A program made the translations under genes and the position numbers. Positions 5,281-12,317 of a stretch of DNA of 12,671 nucleotides are shown here, piece after piece. Location: assembly GCA_964449305.1 (NCBI GenBank), contig CAYUYM010000100.1:1-12671 (forward strand), read 5' to 3'. How positions within the stretch are numbered: position 1 is the stretch's first letter; every line of letters begins with the position of its first letter. Source of the DNA: CAYUYM01 sp964449305 (GTDB taxonomy: Bacteria; Bacteroidota; Ignavibacteria; SZUA-365; CAYQST01). The notes beneath the pieces were generated by a model. It worked only from the letters and a program-made list of their open reading frames with translations. It was not told the DNA's origin and did no database searches.

Positions 5281-7397
5281 TGCAAATTCAATCTGGTTTT
5301 GATGGAGGAGACAAGGTCCGTGGCGTCCTTGTCTCTGGCGTTGTCCGTTGTGCTGGTGCAGACACCTTTGCCGTTGAAGAAGAAGTTCATCATGCATCGA
5401 ACTCCATCGCAACGGAAATGGTACTGCACATGGTACTGTGAACACTCAACCCTGCGCTCAATGTTGATCGCCGTCGTCCCGAGCTGTCTGCGCAGGTGGG
5501 CATCCAAGTCGGCGAACCATGGTGTGGATGCATCGTTGCCGGAGTCTGCATCGCAACTGTCTCCATGCGTGGTCCAGAAGATCGTCCCCTGCAAAGGCGC
5601 AAGAAGGAGTGTCACCGCACCAGCGAGTTCCGCGTTGCTCCCGGGTTTCGGCTCCACTTTTGTGATCCCATGCTCCTTGTTGTAATGAACAAGCACGAAG
5701 GCGAATTGATGATCCCGAAGCGCGCGGACATGCGCGCTGTACTGCTTATGCTCGATATTCACCACAAGTGTGGAGTCTGTGTCCAACGCGCGCAGGATTA
5801 CTGTTGAAAGCGCATCCTGGGGATTCGATGCCGACGGAAGAACCTGTGCACTGGAAGAGGGGCCATTGTTCGTTGATGCAGGGATCATCGGTTCATCAGA
5901 AGGAATTGCCGGGGGGGCGGCTGCGCCATCTGTGCCTTCTCGCTCCTCGTCAACAGGTGTGTCCTTCATGAACCCTGTTGTCGGATGATTGATGATGTGC
6001 AGTGTGCGCCGTGCTCGCGACACGGCAGTATATGCCCATCGGTAGAAGTCCTCGGTTGCAGTCCCCATGGCAGTGGACAGATCGGCGAACACCGTCTGCC
6101 ATTCGCCGCCCTGGGCCTTGTGTCCGGTGACCGCGTAGCCATATTTCACATGCAGGCAGTTGAAGTACGGATCCTCTTTCAGTGCCAGTGTGAATTCCGG
6201 AGTGCCTCGACGTAAGTCCTCGTGCCGTATGGCGAAGTCCACGAACAGAGCCGCCGCTTCCAGGGTGGTGAGATCGCGTTCCTCTGAATGCAGCAGCGGC
6301 TCGAAGATGAAATGGTCCGTTGGTGTGTCCATGCCAGGCACGAGCAGTGACACGCGTCGAAACTGCACATCCACCCAGGAAATCGAGCGCTGCCCTTTGG
6401 TCGGTGTGTTGACGGGAATTCTGCGCACCGGTCCTGCGGCATCCACATCCGCGGCGGTGACAATGTCGCCGTTGAACAGGACGATGCCATTGAAACACGA
6501 ATTATGGACGACGAGAAGCTTGTCTCCTTGCTGTAGTGCAGCATGATCCGGGAAGAGGCGTGCCCGGATTGCATCGTTGTAGATCCTGACCTGTCTGTTC
6601 GAGTGTGCGACCACGATGCATGATCCTTCCTCCTGGGTGGTGGCGGCGAGGTACGCATCGATCACGTCGAGCGGTCGTTTCCGTCTCACATCGCGGTCGT
6701 CGATAAGCATGGGGAAATTCCCGTAGTATTGCTGTGCGATCCGTTCACGGAGCACCGTGGCTGCCACCAGGATGCCGGAATCGTGGGCCTGCCGGACCAC
6801 CTGTGTCAATGCCGTCGCGGCGACGTTGAGTGAAAACTCCGACTGCAGGAACACCGGATCAAGTGCCGGTGAAGCGGTGGATCCGACCGGGGGCAACTGT
6901 GCTGGATCACCGACGAAGATGATCCTTCGACCGGTGTCAGCTCCAGGCCGGACATGCGCGATCAAATCCGAGAGGAGACGGCCGGAGCCGAAGCGAAGGT
7001 GTTCACCCTGGCTGAAGCGATCCGATACCATCGATGCCTCATCCACGATGTACACGGTTCCCAGACTGTCCTCATTCTCGCGCAGGGAGAAGATGTACAC
7101 CATCAGATCGCTCTGCTTTTCGATGGTGAAGGTGTCGAAGTGATAGATGGCACGATGGATGGTGGAAGCCGGGCGTTGTGTTTTGTTCGACAGCACGCGG
7201 GATGCACGTCCGGTGGGAGCGAGCAGAACACTGGGAACGCCAGCCATGGAAAGATAGGCGGTGAGCTGCCCGATGAGCCAGGTCTTGCCGGTGCCAGCAT
7301 ATCCGGTGAGAACGAACACCTGATCGTCATTCGTGAGGAAGCGTTCCAATGCCTCCGCCGCGCGGTGCTGATCGTCTGTTCCCGTGAACGGGTTCAT
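5277..7397 (-). CDS. SF1 DNA helicase, RecD/Dda-like, with duplicated C-terminal domain
   Basis: 706 residues from the chosen start. The helicase motifs are GYAGTGKT (32-39, Walker A), VDEASM (118-123, motif II), GDPAQLPP (163-170, motif III), VVRQ (200-203, motif IV), VTGHKAQGGEW (423-433, motif V) and AYTAVSRAR (455-463, motif VI). This set is typical of RecD2/Dda-type ATP-driven 5'-3' DNA translocases. A Pro/Ser/Asp-rich linker (about 485-527) leads to a C-terminal region made of two similar units of about 75 residues (roughly 529-602 and 627-705). Each contains an NIE strand, a Q-Y-x-x-x-V segment and an aromatic/Asn-Gly hairpin. I do not recognise that domain. The start at 7397 (ATGAAC) is preferred over ATG at 7436 because GAGGA lies 4 nt upstream of it. 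It is followed after 7 nt by the TPR-OB gene; the pair probably act together. A 7-C run in the coding strand (5911-5917) falls in the linker. Confidence 0.9.
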   Translation of the reverse strand: MNPFTGTDDQHRAAEALERFLTNDDQVFVLTGYAGTGKTWLIGQLTAYLSMAGVPSVLLAPTGRASRVLSNKTQRPASTIHRAIYHFDTFTIEKQSDLMVYIFSLRENEDSLGTVYIVDEASMVSDRFSQGEHLRFGSGRLLSDLIAHVRPGADTGRRIIFVGDPAQLPPVGSTASPALDPVFLQSEFSLNVAATALTQVVRQAHDSGILVAATVLRERIAQQYYGNFPMLIDDRDVRRKRPLDVIDAYLAATTQEEGSCIVVAHSNRQVRIYNDAIRARLFPDHAALQQGDKLLVVHNSCFNGIVLFNGDIVTAADVDAAGPVRRIPVNTPTKGQRSISWVDVQFRRVSLLVPGMDTPTDHFIFEPLLHSEERDLTTLEAAALFVDFAIRHEDLRRGTPEFTLALKEDPYFNCLHVKYGYAVTGHKAQGGEWQTVFADLSTAMGTATEDFYRWAYTAVSRARRTLHIINHPTTGFMKDTPVDEEREGTDGAAAPPAIPSDEPMIPASTNNGPSSSAQVLPSASNPQDALSTVILRALDTDSTLVVNIEHKQYSAHVRALRDHQFAFVLVHYNKEHGITKVEPKPGSNAELAGAVTLLLAPLQGTIFWTTHGDSCDADSGNDASTPWFADLDAHLRRQLGTTAINIERRVECSQYHVQYHFRCDGVRCMMNFFFNGKGVCTSTTDNARDKDATDLVSSIKTRLNLQ

Positions 7398-7507
7398 CGT
7401 GTCCTCATTCCATGGTCGGTGGGTTGATGGCGGCACCGGGCTTTGGGCTTTTCACCGCAACGGCACAACAGTATTTCTTTGTGACCCTGGTCTTCCTTCG
7501 TGTCCAT
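7394..7507 (-). CDS. Possible small ORF (37 aa) bridging the DprA and helicase genes
   Basis: The ATG lies 4 nt after the DprA stop, and the TGA overlaps the helicase ATG as ATGA, so it exactly fills what would otherwise be a 114-nt gap in a tightly packed operon. The product is basic and holds three closely spaced cysteines (LCRCGEKPKARC at 14-25), vaguely zinc-ribbon-like but too short to classify. Against it: there is only a weak GGGGA upstream, and the N-terminal MDTKEDQGHKEIL resembles chance translations of AAG/CAC-rich intergenic repeats. It could be a coupling leader peptide, a small partner protein, or not a gene. Confidence 0.3.
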   Translation of the reverse strand: MDTKEDQGHKEILLCRCGEKPKARCRHQPTDHGMRTR

Positions 7508-7511
7508 GTTT

Positions 7512-8885
7512 TCATTTTCCCCACAACCCTTCCTGCGCTCTCCGCTCATAGCGCACCGGGCGCTCATGCCGCGCAAGCCTGCCTGCCGCGACCAGCGCCT
7601 TCAATATGCTCCGCATCCTCCCCAACGAAACAGTGCACTCCGCGGCAAGGTCGCTGTCCTTCATCGGCTGCACCGTGAGCTCCAGTATCCGGGCTTCGAG
7701 GATGGACGTGCCGTCTGCTTCAGATGGGGCGCCCTCACTGCGGCCTTGGAACGACGGGCTTGCGGGCACGGTCCCCGACGGTTCTCCAACCCTGCCATCG
7801 CTGGCAACAGCTTGCACGTCGTATGCTCCGGATTTCCCGACCGGTGGGAGAGATGGAACAGGACCCACCGGCGGAAACTCGATGCAGATGGTCGGCGCTG
7901 TGTCTGCTCCGCTGTCTGCCACCGTCGTTGGCCCACCGGCACTCGCTGCCGGTGGTCGCACGGGTTCATGTGCATGCAGGAAGAAATCCGCCGGGAAGCT
8001 CATCGCACCCAATGCCAGCAGGCCTGCGCGGACGTTCTCTGCACAAGTGGAATCGTGCACATACACGGGACGGTGGTTGGCGCGCTTCAATTCCTCCTCC
8101 GCGCCCGCCCAGGTGCCGCCTTCCTTCAGCGCTGACGAGATGATGAGCGCATGATCGGCCATGGCGTAGATCAGCTTGTTGCGGCCCATGGCGGTGCCGA
8201 CGTTGAAGCCGGCTGTCGGGTGCCAGGGCGACAGCAGGAACAGCCGCCCCTCCGCAAGGAATTGCCGGTAGCGCTTCGAGAGGGATTCCTTCAGCAGGCT
8301 GTCGGCAAGCACACCGATGCACGCTCCGCCGATGTTGAGCGCGGCCATCATGGCGGTCTGATCCACGCCGCGTGCGCCGCCGGACACAATGGTGATGCCA
8401 TACTGCACCGCCTCGGAGGCGATGCGCTGCGTGGTTTCCAAGCCGTCGGCATCCACATCGCGGGAGCCGACAATGGCAAGTCCAACGCCTGCGACAAGCG
8501 TCGGATCACCAATGCAGTACAGCAGCGGCGGGGCCTGCGCCTTCAGATGTGCACGGACACGCTGCGGATACCCGGCCTCGCTGCGGCACAGCACGGCGAT
8601 GCCCTGTCGCGAGAGCGTGTCGAGTTCAAAGCCCAGCGCCGCACCACGACCCAGCAGGTGCTGGATGCGGTCGAGGGTCAGCTTGCGTGGCAACACGGCG
8701 TTCACAAGCGCAGCCTGCCCTGTCTCCAGCAGCAGGTCGCCGGGAGTGAGTCCCGCGGCATGCAGGATCTCGGCCACGGCGTTGTATTCCGCAAGCGACA
8801 GTGGCGGGCAGGTCTCGTGGTTGGAGGCGCCCAGTCGGGCGCAGAGCAGCATGATGGCCTTGGCAGAATGTGAGAGCGTGTGCAT
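7512..8885 (-). CDS. dprA: DprA-like DNA-processing protein with C-terminal winged helix
   Basis: 457 residues. The first 80 residues are helical (SAM-like position). A DprA Rossmann domain follows: YPQRVRAHL (106-114) with LLYCIGD after it, LAIVGSRDVD (136-145), SGGARGVD (168-175), MGRNKLIYAMAD (233-244) and KEGGTWAG (254-261). A low-complexity linker (about 310-390, rich in Pro, Gly, Ser) joins a winged-helix domain (about 395-450). Classical DprA binds single-stranded DNA and loads RecA in transformation; related proteins recur in defence loci, and the fold also resembles nucleotide-binding LOG/SLOG proteins. The ATG at 8885 is chosen because it starts 16 nt after the RecQ stop; an ATG at 8999 would overlap recQ by about 98 bp. 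Its operonic pairing with a RecQ-PRTase argues for a defence role rather than competence. Confidence 0.88.
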   Translation of the reverse strand: MHTLSHSAKAIMLLCARLGASNHETCPPLSLAEYNAVAEILHAAGLTPGDLLLETGQAALVNAVLPRKLTLDRIQHLLGRGAALGFELDTLSRQGIAVLCRSEAGYPQRVRAHLKAQAPPLLYCIGDPTLVAGVGLAIVGSRDVDADGLETTQRIASEAVQYGITIVSGGARGVDQTAMMAALNIGGACIGVLADSLLKESLSKRYRQFLAEGRLFLLSPWHPTAGFNVGTAMGRNKLIYAMADHALIISSALKEGGTWAGAEEELKRANHRPVYVHDSTCAENVRAGLLALGAMSFPADFFLHAHEPVRPPAASAGGPTTVADSGADTAPTICIEFPPVGPVPSLPPVGKSGAYDVQAVASDGRVGEPSGTVPASPSFQGRSEGAPSEADGTSILEARILELTVQPMKDSDLAAECTVSLGRMRSILKALVAAGRLARHERPVRYERRAQEGLWGK

Positions 8886-8901
8886 GGTGATCCGGTCTCT
8901 G

Positions 8902-11001
8902 TCAGGACGAAGATAGCGAATTGACGGCGAGAGCCAAGGGGATGACTGCCGGCAGATCCACACTGTGATGCAGGGCTCCCTGCCTGAGGCGGGCTGCAAG
9001 CACGGTCATGGTCCAGCGGGAATCGACCATGTCGTCCACAAGCAGAACGGGACCGGGCAGCAGTCTGTTGAGCATGATGGTGAATGCGCCATCCAGGTTG
9101 TTGGCCTGCATCCAACTGTTCTGCATGGTCTTCTGCGGCTGGTTGTCGAGCGCCTTTTCAATCGCTGGTGAAAAGGGGATGGAAAGCGCCGCCGCAAGCC
9201 GCCGTGCGAAATCCGGCACAAGCTCGGGATGCCGTCTCGACGGGACACAGGCGACCCACGCGGGCGGCAGGTCTGGCGGCATGACGCGCAGCATCGAGAC
9301 GCAGGCATCCACCAGCGCGTCATCGAATCGACCCGTGTGATACTTGCCGTTGATCACGAGGCTTCCCCATCCGGAGTCGCCATACAGGCAGAGTGCACGT
9401 CCCTCGGATGCCTGAAGTTCGGACGGAATGTTGCCGGTGAATCCCCAGCATGGAAAGGCCGCCGGTGTCGGCCATTTCCTGCGCGGTTCAATGACGATGT
9501 GCCTGTCACGGAGGAACGCGTCGGCCTCTCCGACAGCCCCCGCATCGACAGTGTCCGGCAGCAATGGATGCCCGGCGCAGTTCCTGCACCGGCCGCAGGG
9601 ACCTGCATGAGGATCGTCCAGCGAGCGTGCCAGGCGCAGCATGAGACAATCGTCCGCCGTGAGGTAGGCCGCCATCTCAGCCTGCTCCTCGTGACGCAGG
9701 CGCGTGATGGCCGCCACCCGCTCCGCGTCGGGCCGCCATTCAACAGGCGTGCGCAACCATTTCCTCTTCAGTTTCAGTATGGGTGCCGGTTCCTCCATGG
9801 AGAGCTGTATGCAGACTTTTTCGATCTGTGACCAGGAAAGGTTCACGTCCTTTCCAATGGCGGCCGTTGTCAGCCCGTTGTCCGCGTTGTTCAGGACATC
9901 GAGGATGAGTGTCGTATGCTCCACGGGGGCGAAGGCCGTCCTGATGAAATACTCGCTGATGCGATCATCCTCCTCACCGCCAAGCAGGATGCCATACGCG
10001 GATTCGACAGCCCTACCAGCCCGGCCCACCTGCTGATAGTAATGGACGACCGACCCCGGGCGCTGAAAATGGATGACGAATCCAAGGTCGGGTTTGTCGA
10101 AGCCCATTCCCAGTTTGACCGTAGCCACCAAGGCTTTGACGTCGTTCCGCAGGAGCGCGTCTTCGCATGCCACGGACTCCTCGGCTGAAAGTCCTGCATG
10201 ATAGGCTCGCACATCGAACCCATGCATGGCAAGCCACGATGCGACCGTCTCCGCATCGCGGACGGTGAGCGTATAAATGATGCCACTCCCGGGCAGAGTC
10301 GGCAGCACGTCGCGCAGCCATGCCAGGCGCTGGGCATAACGCGGCAGGGAGATGTTCTGGAGCATCAGACTGCGCCGCGTCAGAGGTCCGCGTATCACAT
10401 GGATGTCGCCGAGCTGTTCACGGATGTCGTTCACAACCCGGTTGTTTGCGGTGGCGGTGGTCGCGAGCACAGGCATGTTGAGCGGCATGAACTGTATGAT
10501 GCGTGATATCCGCCGGTAATTGGGACGGAAGTCATGTCCCCAATCCGAGATGCAGTGCGCTTCATCCACCACGAACAGGCCGATGCTGCCGGCAATGGGG
10601 CCGAGCACATCCGAACGGAACTTCTCGTTCGCCAGCCGTTCGGGCGAGATGAGGAGCAGATCCACCTCATTGCCCAGCACCGCCTTCTGGATTCTCTCCC
10701 ATTCGTCCTTTGTGTCGCAATTGATGGTTTCGGCTCGAAGCCCCAGGCACTTGGCGGCATCGATCTGATTGCGCATGAGCGCCAGCAGGGGCGAGATGAT
10801 GAGTGTACACCCCCTGCCCCGATCACGCAGCAGCCGTGTTGCCAGGAAATACACCATGCTCTTTCCCCAGCCGGTGCGCTGAACCACGAGCAGACGCCTG
10901 CCATTCATCAGGTGCTCGATGCATTCCCATTGGCCCTCGCGGAAGGTGGCATCAGGTGCCTGAAGCGCCTGTCGGAGCAGATGCAACGCGGTATCGTCCA
11001 T
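8902..11001 (-). CDS. recQ: RecQ-family DNA helicase with zinc cluster and C-terminal phosphoribosyltransferase-like domain
   Basis: 699 residues from ATG at 11001; GTG at 11016 is possible. Neither has a clear ribosome-binding site. SF2 helicase motifs: QRTGWGKS (41-48), DEAHCISDWGHDFRP (146-160), TTATA (181-185), GMGFDKPD (298-305) and QQVGRAGR (323-330). A four-Cys cluster at C452, C469, C472 and C475 has the spacing I recall for the E. coli RecQ zinc site. It comes after a winged-helix-like stretch (about 365-420), the reverse of the usual zinc-then-winged-helix order. The last 180 residues end in PVLLVDDMVDSRWTMTVLA (651-669), a PRPP-loop-like motif of type I phosphoribosyltransferases with SRW replacing the usual TGx. 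No HRDC domain is seen. Predicted role: ATP-dependent 3'-5' DNA unwinding, plus a nucleotide or PRPP-related activity or sensing. It is first in the minus-strand operon and divergent from the XRE-ImmA regulator. Confidence 0.9.
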   Translation of the reverse strand: MDDTALHLLRQALQAPDATFREGQWECIEHLMNGRRLLVVQRTGWGKSMVYFLATRLLRDRGRGCTLIISPLLALMRNQIDAAKCLGLRAETINCDTKDEWERIQKAVLGNEVDLLLISPERLANEKFRSDVLGPIAGSIGLFVVDEAHCISDWGHDFRPNYRRISRIIQFMPLNMPVLATTATANNRVVNDIREQLGDIHVIRGPLTRRSLMLQNISLPRYAQRLAWLRDVLPTLPGSGIIYTLTVRDAETVASWLAMHGFDVRAYHAGLSAEESVACEDALLRNDVKALVATVKLGMGFDKPDLGFVIHFQRPGSVVHYYQQVGRAGRAVESAYGILLGGEEDDRISEYFIRTAFAPVEHTTLILDVLNNADNGLTTAAIGKDVNLSWSQIEKVCIQLSMEEPAPILKLKRKWLRTPVEWRPDAERVAAITRLRHEEQAEMAAYLTADDCLMLRLARSLDDPHAGPCGRCRNCAGHPLLPDTVDAGAVGEADAFLRDRHIVIEPRRKWPTPAAFPCWGFTGNIPSELQASEGRALCLYGDSGWGSLVINGKYHTGRFDDALVDACVSMLRVMPPDLPPAWVACVPSRRHPELVPDFARRLAAALSIPFSPAIEKALDNQPQKTMQNSWMQANNLDGAFTIMLNRLLPGPVLLVDDMVDSRWTMTVLAARLRQGALHHSVDLPAVIPLALAVNSLSSS

Positions 11002-11102
11002 GCTGGAAAATAGCACGCCAGGGGGAGGTGTTCAAGGGGGCAGCAGACAGCACCTGGGATGACACACCATCCGGGCAAAGTGCCTCCAAGTGTCGTAAGA
11101 AA

Positions 11103-11108
11103 ATCATA
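11103..11108 (-). promoter_or_regulatory. Possible -10 element for the minus-strand operon
   Basis: Read on the minus strand, the hexamer is TATGAT, one base from the sigma-70 consensus. It lies about 100 nt before the recQ ATG. No good -35 sits at 17 nt; TTGCAA is only 14 nt upstream. It is close to the TTGCATTGCAA palindrome, so a regulator bound there would cover this promoter. Confidence 0.25.
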
Positions 11109-11117
11109 CGCGAAGGC

Positions 11118-11128
11118 TTGCATTGCAA
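11118..11128. promoter_or_regulatory. Palindrome, candidate operator of the XRE regulator
   Basis: TTGCATTGCAA has perfect 5-bp arms (TTGCA/TGCAA) around a single central base. It sits in the middle of the divergent region and overlaps the predicted -35 of the XRE-ImmA gene, a usual place for an autoregulatory XRE repressor to bind. Confidence 0.35.
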
Positions 11129-11132
11129 CATG

Positions 11133-11147
11133 AAGATGTTTTATCTT
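11133..11147. promoter_or_regulatory. Second inverted repeat, candidate operator
   Basis: AAGAT (11133-11137) and ATCTT (11143-11147) flank a 5-nt spacer and overlap the predicted -10 of the XRE-ImmA gene. With the TTGCATTGCAA palindrome upstream it makes two possible repressor sites about 17 nt apart, centre to centre. Confidence 0.3.
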
Positions 11148-11177
11148 ACATCCAGCATTCACCACCGGAACCTCATC

Positions 11178-12317
11178 ATGGATCAGCTCCTTCGTGCAAT
11201 CGCTGAGCGCGTCAAGACAGCCCGGCTCAATTGCGGCTTGACACAGGATGCCGCGGCCGAGCAGCTCGGCATCCCGCGGCCATCATACACCCTGCTGGAA
11301 CAGGGGAAACGGAAGGTGGACAGTGTGGAACTGGTCAGGCTGGGGCGCATTCTCGGACAGCCCATCAGCTACTTCCTGGAGACGCAGGAGCCTGATGCCC
11401 AAGAAGGGAACCCGGTCCTGCTGCGCGGAGACCTCGACACAGAGGAGGAGAAGGCCTGCATAGCCGGCATTCTGTTCCGGGTGCGGGAACTGCGTGAATT
11501 GCAGAGTCTCCTCGGCATCGCATGGAAACCGGATCGCTCGGATTTCACCTCGATGCTGCGTGGCACGGCAGAGCCGGTGTCGCAGGGCAGCCGGATCGCA
11601 GGCGCCGCTCGCCGGTCGCTGGATCTCGGAAGCGCTCCGCTCACTGGATGCAGCCTCCTGGCGGAGAGGTTGAAGATCGCGCTCGTGATGCGACCACTCC
11701 CGGAGTTCTCGCTTGATGGATTTTCGTACAGCTGCTCCGATCATGGTGACTGCATGTTCATCAACACTGCGGCATCACGCGAGCGCCAGCGTTTCACTTT
11801 TGCGCATGAGCTCGGCCATGTGCTGATGGACGTGGGGCATACAGGGACCGTGGTCCGTCGGACCAGGACCCCGGCTGCGCCCACAGAGACGGCCTTCATC
11901 GAAAAACGCGCCAATGCGTTTGCCGCGTGTCTCCTCATGCCTTCGGATGGTCTTCTTCAGGCGCTTGAAGGGATCGGCTTTGATTTCCACGCCGGAGATG
12001 TGATGACATCCATGCATGTTGAGCAGCTGAGGCGGTACTTCGGAGTGAGCTACGATGCGATGTGCTGGAGGCTGTATAACGAGCGTATCATCACCAGCAG
12101 GGACCGGGAGGAACTCTTGAAGCACGCTTCAACGGACCAGACCTCACTCTTCAACCTGGAAGGCGTGGAGGAGGCGATCACACGATATGCACTTCAGGCA
12201 TGGTCGGCATCACACATTTCCATCGGGAGGCTTTCAGAATATCTGCGCAAGGACATCCATGACACGCGAAAACTGGCGAAGAAATGGAGGAAAAAAACAG
12301 ACACGATGGAGGGCTGA
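11178..12317 (+). CDS. XRE-family HTH regulator fused to an ImmA/IrrE metallopeptidase (COG2856-like)
   Basis: 379 residues. The N-terminal helix-turn-helix (about 6-66) has the XRE pattern: IAERVKTARLNCGLTQDAAA, then PRPSYTLLEQGKRKVDSVEL. A helical linker (about 70-160) joins a zinc peptidase domain with HELGH at 210-214 and the third-ligand region FIEKRANAFAACLLMP at 240-255, diagnostic of ImmA/IrrE. Such proteins cleave or antagonise repressors after DNA damage in ICEBs1 and Deinococcus; fused XRE-COG2856 proteins also occur as antitoxin-like regulators. The start at 11178 is chosen because it is just before the HTH; the open frame extends further upstream, with in-frame ATGs at 11130 and 11136, and no strong ribosome-binding site exists for any of them. 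It is divergent from recQ and followed with no gap by a PIN-domain gene. Predicted role: autoregulator and stress switch for the locus. Confidence 0.93.
   Translation: MDQLLRAIAERVKTARLNCGLTQDAAAEQLGIPRPSYTLLEQGKRKVDSVELVRLGRILGQPISYFLETQEPDAQEGNPVLLRGDLDTEEEKACIAGILFRVRELRELQSLLGIAWKPDRSDFTSMLRGTAEPVSQGSRIAGAARRSLDLGSAPLTGCSLLAERLKIALVMRPLPEFSLDGFSYSCSDHGDCMFINTAASRERQRFTFAHELGHVLMDVGHTGTVVRRTRTPAAPTETAFIEKRANAFAACLLMPSDGLLQALEGIGFDFHAGDVMTSMHVEQLRRYFGVSYDAMCWRLYNERIITSRDREELLKHASTDQTSLFNLEGVEEAITRYALQAWSASHISIGRLSEYLRKDIHDTRKLAKKWRKKTDTMEG

Larger units (their letters stand above)
11118..11147 (+). promoter_or_regulatory. Possible sigma-70-like promoter for the XRE-ImmA gene
   Basis: TTGCAT (11118-11123) and TATCTT (11142-11147) are separated by 18 nt, followed about 30 nt later by the start codon. 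The spacing is acceptable and the boxes are moderate matches. Confidence 0.35.

Noticed and set aside
8886..8999. Longer DprA start at 8999
   Set aside because: It would overlap the recQ 3' end by about 98 bp, and the extra 38 residues do not resemble a DprA N-terminus.
10803..11177. Upstream extension of the XRE-ImmA protein by 125 residues
   Set aside because: The extension overlaps recQ on the opposite strand and the divergent promoter region; the HTH begins just after the ATG at 11178.
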